Shown here piece after piece: positions 41,938-49,871 of a DNA stretch of 51,721 nt; the stretch's first letter is position 1, and each line of letters begins with the position of its first letter. The notes beneath the pieces were generated by a model. That model made no database searches and was not told the DNA's origin. It saw only the letters and a list, made by a program, of their open reading frames with translations. Both the position numbers and the translations under genes were made by a program. The stretch comes from Bradyrhizobium sp. (GTDB taxonomy: Bacteria > Pseudomonadota > Alphaproteobacteria > Rhizobiales > Xanthobacteraceae). The stretch is taken from NCBI GenBank assembly GCA_028290305.1, contig JAQGKC010000428.1, forward strand, positions 1 through 51,721. Direction: 5' to 3'.

Positions 41938-42513
41938 CTACTCGTCGACGGGAGTCTGGCTTTCGCCAGGCTCTTCGACCCTCACTCGCGGTTTAGGCTG
42001 AGCGGAGGTACGAACTTTTTTGACGGCGCCGGATTTTCTGGCTGCCGCCTTTTTCTTTTTCGGCTTTGGCTCTTCCTTCGGCTTTTTGGCGTCGGGATAC
42101 CAAGTGGTCAGACCCCAGGTACCCTGGGGCAGACGATGAAAGACATTGGGCTGGGTGCGGAGCAGGGCTCTCATGCCAACCATGGCGATCTCGGAGTTCT
42201 TCGCTTCGAACACATACCCGCCCTGTTCAAGGGCCTGATAGATGTCGCGCGGTGTTGCGGGGCCAAGACCCTGCGCTTTGCGCATCTCCAGGTACATCCG
42301 CATCGCGGGCGTCTGCTTCTGGCCGTAGAAGGTGTCGTCAGAGATCTGCGTCACCTTCATGGAGTTATTGGTTGTCGTCTCGGCGTAGCGGGGCGGGTAC
42401 CCGGCTTCCTTGCACAGCGTGTTGATGGTCCGCTCGCACTCAGCAACGCTCGCGAGCGCGTCTTCACGACGGCGCTCGAAGGCTGCTATTGCGGGGTCCA
42501 GCTCATTAGGCAT
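41938..42513 (-). CDS. HARE-HTH-like winged-helix protein with basic tail
   Basis: 191 residues. A helical N-terminus (AFERRREDALASVAECERTI) is followed at ~95-155 by TPRDIYQALEQGGYVFEAKN and LRTQPNVFHRLPQGTWGL, which match the pattern of the HARE-HTH domain, a winged helix found in restriction systems and chromatin proteins. The last ~40 residues are Lys/Pro rich (KKPKEEPKPKKKKAAARK). It probably binds DNA. It lies directly downstream of the inverted-repeat cluster at 42630-42711, which may be its own control region. Confidence 0.6.
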   Translation of the reverse strand: MPNELDPAIAAFERRREDALASVAECERTINTLCKEAGYPPRYAETTTNNSMKVTQISDDTFYGQKQTPAMRMYLEMRKAQGLGPATPRDIYQALEQGGYVFEAKNSEIAMVGMRALLRTQPNVFHRLPQGTWGLTTWYPDAKKPKEEPKPKKKKAAARKSGAVKKVRTSAQPKPRVRVEEPGESQTPVDE

Positions 42514-42813
42514 GTAAAGGGTACCGGTTGTGAACGTGGGACGAAGGTATCCGAATCCGCGGGGGTTTCAAGCCCCTCCGACCGAATATTTGTCACCTAA
42601 CTTTCTAGGCAAAGATTGACGTTTTGTTCTTTTCAAGAAACTCAATGAAAATAGGCATAACTTGAAAAATTATGCGTTTCACGTGAAACGTAGAAATCCA
42701 AATTATTTGGACGAAGCTGTGTAAAACGGGGTATAACTCGCCTTCCGAAGTCGCCCCTTTTGGCCGAATCACTCGAATCTCCTCGAAAATTGCAACCCTG
42801 ATTCGCAGCCCGC
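42514..42813. other. AT-rich intergenic region with nested inverted repeats
   Basis: 300 bp without a gene and clearly richer in A+T than its surroundings. It holds TTTTCAAG/CTTGAAAA arms (42630-42637 and 42661-42668), GCATAA/TTATGC arms (42655-42675), a parS-like palindrome (42675-42690) and TCCAAAT-T-ATTTGGA (42697-42711). The region is upstream of the HARE-HTH-like gene and downstream of the XRE-like gene. Confidence 0.7.
42675..42690. promoter_or_regulatory. parS-like 16-bp palindrome
   Basis: CGTTTCACGTGAAACG is a perfect palindrome that shares the inner 14 bases GTTTCACGTGAAAC with the bacterial chromosomal parS consensus; only the two outermost bases differ. It could bind ParB, or be the site of an element-encoded regulator. 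Confidence 0.6.
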
Positions 42814-43089
42814 TTACTCGACGCCGGTGGCAGCAACATGAGCTTTAATCGGGCCGAACCAGCTGTTGGCGATCGTTGTCGGCGTAAACTGCTGTTTATA
42901 TCCGCCACACCTGTTACAGGCCTCAACCTGGTCGAGCGCGATGACGGCCAGCACTATTGTTCGAGGTATTCGTTCGCTTGCTTCCCACGTGGTGACAGTC
43001 TGCCGCGATCTAATTTCGAGCTCCTGCATAAGATCGCCCTGCGTCCAGCCACGCTTTTCGCGCCAGACTTTCAGTTCTGCTCCGCGCAT
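42814..43089 (-). CDS. XRE-type helix-turn-helix protein
   Basis: 91 residues. The HTH is near the N-terminus: GAELKVWREKRGWTQGDLMQ and RSRQTVTTWEASERIPRTIV, where T-Q-x-D-L and T-V-x-x-W-E are the XRE helices. A CNRCGG segment with two cysteines follows. ATG 43089 is preferred over the longer frame. It is likely a repressor of element genes. The 159-bp gap to the divergent HEPN-like gene should contain both promoters. Confidence 0.7.
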   Translation of the reverse strand: MRGAELKVWREKRGWTQGDLMQELEIRSRQTVTTWEASERIPRTIVLAVIALDQVEACNRCGGYKQQFTPTTIANSWFGPIKAHVAATGVE

Positions 43090-43248
43090 ATTTGCCTCTG
43101 TGGTTCTGGCGTAATTCCGCAAATTGGGTAACGTCCAATTTCTGGACATCGGGGCTGATTTTGGACGGCAAACTCACCAAATGCCGGTGTCTGACGATGT
43201 TGTATGCCTTAATACTTAAAAATGACTTAATGGCGGGCGGGGAGTGCG

Positions 43249-43827
43249 ATGGCCGGCAGTTACGCTGATTTGCTCAACGAGCCGAGTGAAATTGAGCGCG
43301 TCCCGAAACAACTCCGAAGATTTCTGAAACCCATCAATACGGTTCGCTTCGAGGGAAACTGGGCACACTTCGCGTACGGGTATCAGCAGGCTTTCGAAAT
43401 CCTGGCGAAAGAGGTCAAGGAAAAATGGCCCGGCCGGGATTTTCTGGCGATGCCACTGTTCTATCTGGCGCGACACTCCATCGAATTATACCTCAAGGAA
43501 GCGATACTGTTTTACGCAGAACAGCATCCGCGCGCGCCTGATCTCGAAGGGCACCGTCTCATGTCACTCTGGAATCAGCTGCTTGGTTACATGCATGGGG
43601 TCGGCTACAGCACCGATGATGACTGGACGGCGTACTGCGCCAAGCTGCTGAACCACATCAATGAGACCGATCCGGATGGTGAGCACTTCCGATACCCAGA
43701 AAGCAAATCTGGAACGAGCTTCACCGCAACAGCGATCGAACTGGAAGGCTTGGTAAAGGCGCACTGGCATATCTGCATGTACTGCGGAGCGGCAACCAGC
43801 ATGCTCGATGCAGGTTACAGCGGGTAG
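43249..43827 (+). CDS. HEPN-like helical protein
   Basis: 192 residues. The core AMPLFYLARHSIELYLKEAI resembles the conserved helix of HEPN-fold proteins (R-H-x-I-E-L-x-L-K), and EGHRLMSLWNQLLGYM and GEHFRYPESKSG are the kind of segments that follow it. No canonical R-x4-6-H nuclease motif is evident, so catalytic activity is doubtful. ATG 43249 follows GGGGAG. It is divergent from the XRE-like gene and lies upstream of the three-gene operon, but is separated from it by 314 bp. Confidence 0.55.
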   Translation: MAGSYADLLNEPSEIERVPKQLRRFLKPINTVRFEGNWAHFAYGYQQAFEILAKEVKEKWPGRDFLAMPLFYLARHSIELYLKEAILFYAEQHPRAPDLEGHRLMSLWNQLLGYMHGVGYSTDDDWTAYCAKLLNHINETDPDGEHFRYPESKSGTSFTATAIELEGLVKAHWHICMYCGAATSMLDAGYSG

Positions 43828-44141
43828 TTGCCAACTGACTCAGTGCTGTGTGCATAATGGGACGTGGCTAAGAAGACTGCCCCTGAAGAAAAGAACCCCG
43901 TAGGGGCGCTTTGCTTCACCGCTGCGCCTGATGGCCGACCAGCAATCCCTAGCTGACGCCAAAACGCTGACCGCTCTGATGAATAGCCAAGGAGCCGCGC
44001 TGCTACCGCCGCCTGTGTTCGGCCGATAATCAGGGGCCAGAACCTGTGATGGGGCGATTCCGGCTCTAGGGAATTGCCGGGTTCCACGCTACCTTAGGTT
44101 TGGCCGAGCGGAAGTCTCGGCCTTTTTCTTGAGGGGTCGGC
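43828..44141. other. Leader region of the three-gene operon
   Basis: 314 bp without a credible gene. It contains a small CCCC-GTA-GGGG hairpin near 43893 and an intrinsic terminator at 44102-44127, close to the operon start. No clear promoter is assigned. Confidence 0.5.
44102..44127 (+). terminator. Leader terminator / possible attenuator ahead of the three-gene operon
   Basis: GGCCGAG pairs with CTCGGCC (7-bp perfect stem, 7-nt loop) and is followed by TTTTT. The ribosome site GAGGGG and the ATG at 44142 come right after. It either ends an upstream transcript or attenuates the operon. Confidence 0.65.
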
Positions 44142-44699
44142 ATGGCTGAGGATGAGGTCGTAAAGGCTATTTCAACGGTAATGGACGCCCTGTCGCCGCT
44201 GGATGCTGAGGCCCGGGAGCACGTCCTTGAGTTCGTGGTGAAGCGGCTCGGCTTGGCAGTCCTCAAACCACAATTGGCGCCCGCAACCCCAGCAATTCCC
44301 GGACATACCCCGCCGCCAGCTCCGCCAGCGGGTGACACGGACATTCGGTCGTTCGCAGCCCTCAAGGCGCCCAAGACACTTAATGAGAAGGTTGCCGTTA
44401 TGGCGTTCTTCCTATGTCAGATGGCTGGGCCTGGAGAGAGGCGAGATTACATCACTTCCGAAGACATCAAGCCCTATTTTATTCAGGCCGATTTCGAGTT
44501 GCCGACCGGACCTGCCAATATGACGCTTACGAACGCCAAGAATGCTGGCTACCTCAACGCCCTTGAACGAGGCCAATACAAGCTCAATTCGGTTGGCCAC
44601 AACCTCGTGGCGCATAAGCTGCCGAAAAAGGAGGGCAGCTCGAAACCAGCTCGCAAACCCAAGCCGGTTAAAAAGACCGCAAAGAAGGGTAAGCGATGA
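44142..44699 (+). CDS. Putative winged-helix protein with basic tail, operon gene 1
   Basis: 185 residues in four parts: an N-terminal helical segment (VKAISTVMDALSPLDAEARE), a Pro-rich linker (PATPAIPGHTPPPAPPAG), a compact domain (~residues 68-160) and a Lys-rich tail (KPARKPKPVKKTAKKGKR). The compact domain reads LNEKVAVMAFFLCQM, ITSEDIKPYFIQADFELP, NAKNAGYLNALERGQYKLN, a plan consistent with a winged-helix DNA-binding fold. Its stop overlaps the next start by 4 bp. A GAGGGG ribosome site precedes ATG 44142. Similar proteins occur beside predicted nucleases; role unknown. Confidence 0.6.
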   Translation: MAEDEVVKAISTVMDALSPLDAEAREHVLEFVVKRLGLAVLKPQLAPATPAIPGHTPPPAPPAGDTDIRSFAALKAPKTLNEKVAVMAFFLCQMAGPGERRDYITSEDIKPYFIQADFELPTGPANMTLTNAKNAGYLNALERGQYKLNSVGHNLVAHKLPKKEGSSKPARKPKPVKKTAKKGKR

Positions 44700-45502
44700 G
44701 CGACACCGTCGATGACTGGCGGGCGCTGATCGGCGAGGTTCAAAAGACACAACGGAAAATCAACGCCGCGAACGGCCAGATTAAATCCGTCCCTCTCAGA
44801 GACGAGGTCCGTAAGCTTGCTCAGACCTTCTTCCAGCAACTCAGACTCGGCCTGATCGGGGCAGGGCTGGATGAAGAGGTCCAGGTTCTAACGGATGTTT
44901 TTGAAAGCCTGATCCGGCTGTCGGAAGCGGCCAGCACAAAGCCGAAATACCTCAAGGCGTTTAAGGCGCTCCGCGACATTTCCCCTGATGTGGTGACGCG
45001 GCTGGAAAAGGACCGCGGGCATTCTCTTCGGCCGGAACTCACAGTTACCGTTGAAGACGAAAAGATCATCAAGACACTCCGTGATCTCGTGCCAGCGGCG
45101 GCGTTGTCGTACCAGCAGGCAATCGCCGATCTCTCCGACGATAACCGCGTGTCCTTCCGTGGCCCAGCCTTGGAATTGAGGGAAGCTCTTCGCGAAACGT
45201 TGGACTATCTTGCACCGGATAAGGATGTAATCGACGCCGTAGGGTACAAGCAAGAGCCGGACAGGAACGGCCCTACGATGAAACAGAAGGTTCGCTTCAT
45301 CCGCACCGCTCGTGGTCTGAGCAAATCATCGGGCGCCGTTCCTGAGCAAACCGCAACCACCGTTGATGAGCTGGTGGGCTCACTCACGCGGTCCGTATAC
45401 GATATGTCATCGGTTGCTACACACGTGGCGAAAGAGCGGAAGGCGGTCGTGAGGATCAAGCTGTACGTCGTGGCCGTGTTGCATGAAATGCTGGAAATCT
45501 AA
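44696..45502 (+). CDS. Protein resembling pPIWI-associated predicted nucleases, operon gene 2
   Basis: 268 residues. The N-terminal half is helical (LAQTFFQQLRLGLIGAG). The C-terminal half reads FRGPALELREALRETLDYLAPD, GPTMKQKVRFIRTARGL, ELVGSLTRSVYDMSSVATHV and ends in a hydrophobic helix. That order matches my recollection of the family named predicted pPIWI-associating nuclease (Burroughs-type comparative genomics). No pPIWI protein is in the window. Coupled by a 4-bp overlap upstream and a 1-bp TAATG overlap downstream, so all three genes should be made together. Nuclease activity is an inference from the family name, not from visible catalytic residues. Confidence 0.58.
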   Translation: MSDTVDDWRALIGEVQKTQRKINAANGQIKSVPLRDEVRKLAQTFFQQLRLGLIGAGLDEEVQVLTDVFESLIRLSEAASTKPKYLKAFKALRDISPDVVTRLEKDRGHSLRPELTVTVEDEKIIKTLRDLVPAAALSYQQAIADLSDDNRVSFRGPALELREALRETLDYLAPDKDVIDAVGYKQEPDRNGPTMKQKVRFIRTARGLSKSSGAVPEQTATTVDELVGSLTRSVYDMSSVATHVAKERKAVVRIKLYVVAVLHEMLEI

Positions 45503-46005
45503 TGGTCAAAATAACCGTAACCCGGGTGGGTGATGCTCCGATCGAGGTCAACAGCATCCAGGAAGCATTCGAGATAATGCAATCTGAGGAGTTCTACAGG
45601 GCGATCGGTGAATTCATTTTCAGATTTTCCCAGCTCGAATACTTGATTAAATCAGCCCTCGCGTCGTATCTGAAACTGAGAGATGACCAGTTCGACGTGG
45701 TCGTTGGGCCGTACGATTTCGCGATGCTCTGCACGGTCGCGGAAAAAACCATTAAATTGGACTTTGACGCTGAATTCCATCCGGCTCTGAAGTCGTTTTT
45801 CAACAAATGCAGAAAGCTCAATCAGGAAGTTCGGGTTGTGGTCGCTCACGGAAGCTGGACCACTGAAGGAGCCCGCTACGCGAGCAGACAGTCACTTGAG
45901 GCAAGGATGCATTTTGAAAAGCCTGACAAGCTCGTGAAAGCTGCGGCCGATGCGAAGCGTCTCATGGATGAATTCGGGCAATTAGGCGCCGTCGCCAACA
46001 GTTAG
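45502..46005 (+). CDS. HEPN-type putative ribonuclease, operon gene 3
   Basis: 167 residues, mainly helical. EFYRAIGEFIFRFSQLEYLI is the first long helix; NQEVRVVVAHGSW contains R111 and H116, an R-x4-H motif followed by Gly, which is the active-site signature of HEPN ribonucleases. The C-terminal KLVKAAADAKRLMDEF is a final helix. ATG shares a base with the TAA of the previous gene, implying tight stoichiometric production. HEPN proteins often act in toxin-antitoxin and abortive-infection systems; that role is inferred here. Confidence 0.6.
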   Translation: MVKITVTRVGDAPIEVNSIQEAFEIMQSEEFYRAIGEFIFRFSQLEYLIKSALASYLKLRDDQFDVVVGPYDFAMLCTVAEKTIKLDFDAEFHPALKSFFNKCRKLNQEVRVVVAHGSWTTEGARYASRQSLEARMHFEKPDKLVKAAADAKRLMDEFGQLGAVANS

Positions 46006-46039
46006 TTTGCCCTATAGAGGGCATGGGCTATTCTAACAG

Positions 46040-46246
46040 TCAGTCTCGATCGTCATCGTAATCCGGAACTTCAATATCGAGGAAGAAATTGGCCGCTTCT
46101 CGCCGGTCGAGCTTCTGCAGCCAGCCCTGGGTGTCGATGAATTGCCAGTAGAGTGTGCCCTTCACCAAATCTATACGACCGTAGCCGGGCATTTCAGCCA
46201 CCATGCCGCGCGCGTATGGCCGGGGACCGCGCGACGCACTCAACAT
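46040..46246 (-). CDS. Hypothetical 54-68-residue acidic protein
   Basis: GYGRIDLVKGTLYWQFIDTQ, then LQKLDRREAANFFLDI and an Asp-rich end. The start is uncertain: ATG 46246 with a close GAGG, or ATG 46204. It converges on the three-gene operon. No family recognised. Confidence 0.4.
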   Translation of the reverse strand: MLSASRGPRPYARGMVAEMPGYGRIDLVKGTLYWQFIDTQGWLQKLDRREAANFFLDIEVPDYDDDRD

Positions 46247-46489
46247 CCGCCTCGCGCCGTTGGCACTTCATGTTTGGCGAGGTTCATGCGCAGCTCTTCA
46301 ATATAGCCGAACCGATATTTCGAGCTGCTAGCAGAGTGGCTACGCACCGAATGGCGCTTGTGCCCGATCTATCCTGAGCTGAGAGCAGTAGAGCGGAGCC
46401 ATCCCCGCGGCGTCGGAATGTGGGAGACGGGCGGGGCCCTATGCGCCGACCGATAACTCGGCACGGTGGTTAAGGCTGCCGCTGTACAT

Positions 46490-47542
46490 CTATCGTTTGC
46501 GCGCGCCCATCCTTTTGGCAAGGACGATTGCGGCATATGTCCGAGTTGCTTCGACCGCCTTAGCGCGATTGTAATGTTTCTGCATTGTCCGTTCGTTTAG
46601 ATGAGAAAGTAGATCCTTCGCCGTTCCAATTTTACTGGGATCGGATAAGGCCCAGGTCGTTGCTGCAGCGTCACGGGTGTCGTGCGGTGTAAGGCGCAAC
46701 CCTAAAACACTAAGAGTATGCCGCGAGACGATATCTCCGATGGCGCCGTAACGTAGCGCGCCACCGCGAGGACTAACCCAGAGTGCTTGGCATGACATGT
46801 TCTTGAGTAACCGAGAACGAACGACAGCGAGATAGACTTCGATATACGGAAGCAAAAAATCGGGTATGGCGAACTCAATAGGCGTGCCAGTTTTGGTTTC
46901 GGCCGCGGGGATAATGATGTATCGCTCGTTATCGTCTCCGACAAGGTGACGGCCGATTTCGAGAGAAGCGAGATTTTTCCGCCGAAGCGGCGCGAACGCC
47001 AGCAAGGCAATCATGAGCCCGTCACGATACCGGACGGCGCGAGATAAGGTCGAACGGCGCCCCTCTACAGGGGCGTTCTGGGTCATTAGAGTCAGGCCGA
47101 CCTGCAGGATTTGGAGGCTGGTAATGGCTGGTCCACCAGCCTGCTGAACGGGCGCGGCGGAGTGGAGCCGGGCTTTCATCGATTTCAGCCAGGACAAATC
47201 TTGATTTGGCTGCATGATCCTTGCTGCCTTGTAGAGAGCATCAATCTGGATCGCGATCGATCGTGGAATATTTGTCTTGGCAAGATGGTTGGTAAAGGCG
47301 TGAACACGCTCCTTCGTCAAGCGTTCGGCGGGCGGTAACATGAGAGCCGGCCCGTCCTCCAACACGACAAACCCAAGGAAGCGCCGCCACGCAAACAGAT
47401 ATTGGTGCTTGGATCTCGCGGCCAACCGCGCACCGGTCGCCTCACTGAACGGGTCGATATCGTTGGTGGCCTGTTCCCAGAGTTGTCGGTCATTCAATGG
47501 CCACTGATCGAAAGGCAGATGAAGCTTTGCCCGATATCTCAT
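46490..47542 (-). CDS. Tyrosine recombinase, downstream member of a coupled pair
   Basis: 350 residues. The N-terminal SAM-like core-binding domain (RSKHQYLFAWRRFLGFV) is followed by a catalytic domain with the first Arg in FAPLRRKNLASLEI, the H-x-x-R box in RLTPHDTRDAAATTW, the third ligand in LLSHLNERTMQKHY and the Tyr nucleophile in that KHYNRA. All catalytic residues (R, H-x-x-R, H, Y) are present. The start ATG shares a base with the stop of the upstream recombinase, so translation is coupled. It probably integrates or excises the element with its partner. Confidence 0.88.
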   Translation of the reverse strand: MRYRAKLHLPFDQWPLNDRQLWEQATNDIDPFSEATGARLAARSKHQYLFAWRRFLGFVVLEDGPALMLPPAERLTKERVHAFTNHLAKTNIPRSIAIQIDALYKAARIMQPNQDLSWLKSMKARLHSAAPVQQAGGPAITSLQILQVGLTLMTQNAPVEGRRSTLSRAVRYRDGLMIALLAFAPLRRKNLASLEIGRHLVGDDNERYIIIPAAETKTGTPIEFAIPDFLLPYIEVYLAVVRSRLLKNMSCQALWVSPRGGALRYGAIGDIVSRHTLSVLGLRLTPHDTRDAAATTWALSDPSKIGTAKDLLSHLNERTMQKHYNRAKAVEATRTYAAIVLAKRMGARKR

Positions 47543-49266
47543 TAGTTAGACCCATCGTTTCCCAACGATTTCGAGCGTTTCCGCCTTGGAGCAGAGGTCT
47601 GGCTCTTAAGCTTCATCAACAGTTCAGCGTGAGCGCGACCGGCACGTAGGGTGTTGATGCCGGCATAGTAATTGGTCGTCGTCTTCATGTTCTTGTGGAC
47701 GAGCAATTGGCGGACGAGTTCATGCGCTCCTGGATTTGCGTCTAGAATGAGCTTGGCGGCGAAATGACGGAATTGATGCGGCGTGAGCTTGATGCCGATA
47801 TTCCTATACACCGCCTTTTCGATTGAGACGGTCACAGCGCCCTGCGTTCGCGGCCTTCCGCTGGTTGTCGTAAAGAGCGCGTCAGGACGTTTGCCGATGA
47901 CCGCCGGGGCGATTTCTGTACGATATGCCCAGAGACGATCCGCCAACTCCGTTGGTAATTCGGCCTCAATTAACAAGCCGTTTTTGGTTTCGGCTCCTTC
48001 GATGATCAACATGGCAGGCCTTCCACGCCCGTTCGGCCAGTGCAGATGATCACGAAAGCTGAGAGAGGCCAGATTTTTCATGCGGAGTGGAATAACCAGG
48101 AGAATATCGATCGCCAGCGATGTCTGTATATCGATGAACGGCCGCTTCGATTTTGAGAGGCCGCGGCGAGCCTTACGCCATAACTTGTCAGGAAGGTTGA
48201 GGAGGGAATCCGAGAGAGAGGTGTCGTCGAAGCGGCGCAGGAACGATTTGTTCTTGTCGGTCAGACCGGAGGGGAGGGTGCCTAGCTTGCGCCGGAGCTT
48301 TTTGAGAGCTGCTATCTCATCGACTGATGCGCCGACCGACTCCTTCGCAACTGCGATCAGCGTACCGGCGACGCCATGCGTATAGGGCGTCAAGACCGAC
48401 CCATCGTCTTCGTACAACTTCCGCATGATGGTCTTGAAGATGCCAAGACCGACCAGATCCGCGAGCGACCGCAGGCTCTCCGGGGCAACGCCAGCTGCAA
48501 CGGCAGCCGTCACAGCAGAATGAACTTGATCGCGCCGCAGCCTTATGGTGGCGGGCGCCAGCCGCGTGGCGCGGGCATCGTCATCGAGAGCGTCGGGCAT
48601 CGCGCACCAGGCAAGGTGCTTTTGTAAATCGGCGAAGAACGTAGCGGGCAGGTGCTCCCAAGGGACGCGCTTCAGGGCTTTCATGCCGTCGGGAACCGCG
48701 ATGGCCATTAGCTCTGGCTTTAAGACGACCAAGCGGTTCCAGGCGGTTACGACAGCGCCGCGCTGACCGTCAACGTTGCGAATGAGCGTCCTGGCTCTGA
48801 GATCCCGCACAAAACGGTCAATAGCAGCCTGATTTACAGCCTCTGGCGAAATGCTATTGAGGCTGCACCAGCGCGCAAAGCGGGAAAGACCGTTCCGGAT
48901 ACGGGGATCCCTGATCGGGTCTAGAAGTCCTTTCCAGGCCGGATGCAGTTCGAGTTTGCCAGTCTTAAGCATCGGGTGCGCCCCAGATGCCTCGATGGCA
49001 GCGACGAGGTCGCTGCGCAGGTTTGCCCGACGCTTGGCCGAGACTTTCGCGAGTGTGCCGCCGGTCTCGTCCAGCACACGCCGAAAATCGCTGAGATCGA
49101 GTGGGATGGAGGCGGGGGCTTTGTCAGCCAGCGTGCTGAAGCTGAGAACCGCAGAGCGCAGGTCGCGTTTCCGGCTGTGGGTCATGTCGGGCCTGGCCAC
49201 GATGCAGTCGAGGACGTCCTGCAGCGTTGTGGCGCTGACTTCGCTGGATGTAGAAACGTGTTTCAT
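47542..49266 (-). CDS. Tyrosine recombinase, long upstream member of the pair
   Basis: 574 residues, longer than a typical integrase by an extended N-terminal region. Catalytic residues: Arg in VIPLRMKNLASLSF, H-x-x-R in LTPHQFRHFAAKL, His in QLLVHKNMKTTTNYY and Tyr in that TNYYAG. Fully equipped for strand transfer. TAATG overlap with the 350-residue recombinase. Upstream (49267-49434) is a 168-bp gap with several TGACA/TGTCA half-sites that could be recombinase or excisionase binding sites. Pairs of such proteins resemble the multi-recombinase modules that move some genomic islands. Confidence 0.88.
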   Translation of the reverse strand: MKHVSTSSEVSATTLQDVLDCIVARPDMTHSRKRDLRSAVLSFSTLADKAPASIPLDLSDFRRVLDETGGTLAKVSAKRRANLRSDLVAAIEASGAHPMLKTGKLELHPAWKGLLDPIRDPRIRNGLSRFARWCSLNSISPEAVNQAAIDRFVRDLRARTLIRNVDGQRGAVVTAWNRLVVLKPELMAIAVPDGMKALKRVPWEHLPATFFADLQKHLAWCAMPDALDDDARATRLAPATIRLRRDQVHSAVTAAVAAGVAPESLRSLADLVGLGIFKTIMRKLYEDDGSVLTPYTHGVAGTLIAVAKESVGASVDEIAALKKLRRKLGTLPSGLTDKNKSFLRRFDDTSLSDSLLNLPDKLWRKARRGLSKSKRPFIDIQTSLAIDILLVIPLRMKNLASLSFRDHLHWPNGRGRPAMLIIEGAETKNGLLIEAELPTELADRLWAYRTEIAPAVIGKRPDALFTTTSGRPRTQGAVTVSIEKAVYRNIGIKLTPHQFRHFAAKLILDANPGAHELVRQLLVHKNMKTTTNYYAGINTLRAGRAHAELLMKLKSQTSAPRRKRSKSLGNDGSN

Positions 49267-49434
49267 CGTGATCGACCTTTTCTGACATGAGTTGACAGGC
49301 GCAGACGTGCGCTGTCAGAGGCTGACATTCGGGATGACTATCACAGAATAAATGGGACGATTATTTGCGGGGAGTTTTCCCGACAGGCGCTATGTAACTG
49401 ACATAACGCGACAATTAGTGACGCAGGAGGCGCG

Positions 49435-49644
49435 CTAATCTTCATCGCGATGGACCGCGAGAAACGTCTTGAGATCGGCCTCCGAGACGCGCAACGAGCG
49501 TCCGATGCGATGCACAACCAGTTGGCGGTTTGCGATCCACCGGTGCACCGTCCGCGAGGACACGTCGAGTTGTGAAGCTATGCCGCCAACGGTGAAGAAT
49601 CTTACGCCGACTTTCTGACGACGAGTGGAATCGGTCGCCGTCAT
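49435..49644 (-). CDS. Excisionase-like MerR/AlpA-type helix-turn-helix protein, second of two
   Basis: 69 residues. FFTVGGIASQLDVSSRTVHRW is the HTH and VVHRIGRSLRVSEADLKTF the wing, the classical HTH_17 (excisionase) fold. ATG 49644 overlaps the stop of the upstream gene (4 bp). It likely guides the recombinases during excision or regulates them. Confidence 0.78.
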   Translation of the reverse strand: MTATDSTRRQKVGVRFFTVGGIASQLDVSSRTVHRWIANRQLVVHRIGRSLRVSEADLKTFLAVHRDED

Positions 49645-49871
49645 TCGCCTGCTCCTGGATCGGCAGCAGCGGTGTTGCGGCGCTTCTCCACCTGGTTTGC
49701 AACTGAGGCGGACATCCACGTATCCAGATCGCTCTGGCGGTAGCGGACCGCACGGCCGATGCGAACGAAGTTCGGACCACGCTTGTGCATACGGGCCTTT
49801 GCCAAGGTCGATGTTGAGGAGCGCAGATATTCCGCGGCTTCTCGGGGCTTGAGGTAGGTTTCGATGGACAT
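49641..49871 (-). CDS. Excisionase-like AlpA-type helix-turn-helix protein, first of two
   Basis: 76 residues. YLKPREAAEYLRSSTSTLAK is the HTH and GPNFVRIGRAVRYRQSDLDTWM the wing, with the C-terminal MSASVANQVEKRR extension. Same HTH_17 family as the gene it overlaps. Two such proteins in tandem upstream of paired recombinases indicate one mobility operon. Confidence 0.8.
   Translation of the reverse strand: MSIETYLKPREAAEYLRSSTSTLAKARMHKRGPNFVRIGRAVRYRQSDLDTWMSASVANQVEKRRNTAAADPGAGE

Noticed and set aside
44142..46005. Full pPIWI-RE or Argonaute system
   Set aside because: No PIWI-domain protein or helicase is present in the window; only a protein resembling an associated nuclease.
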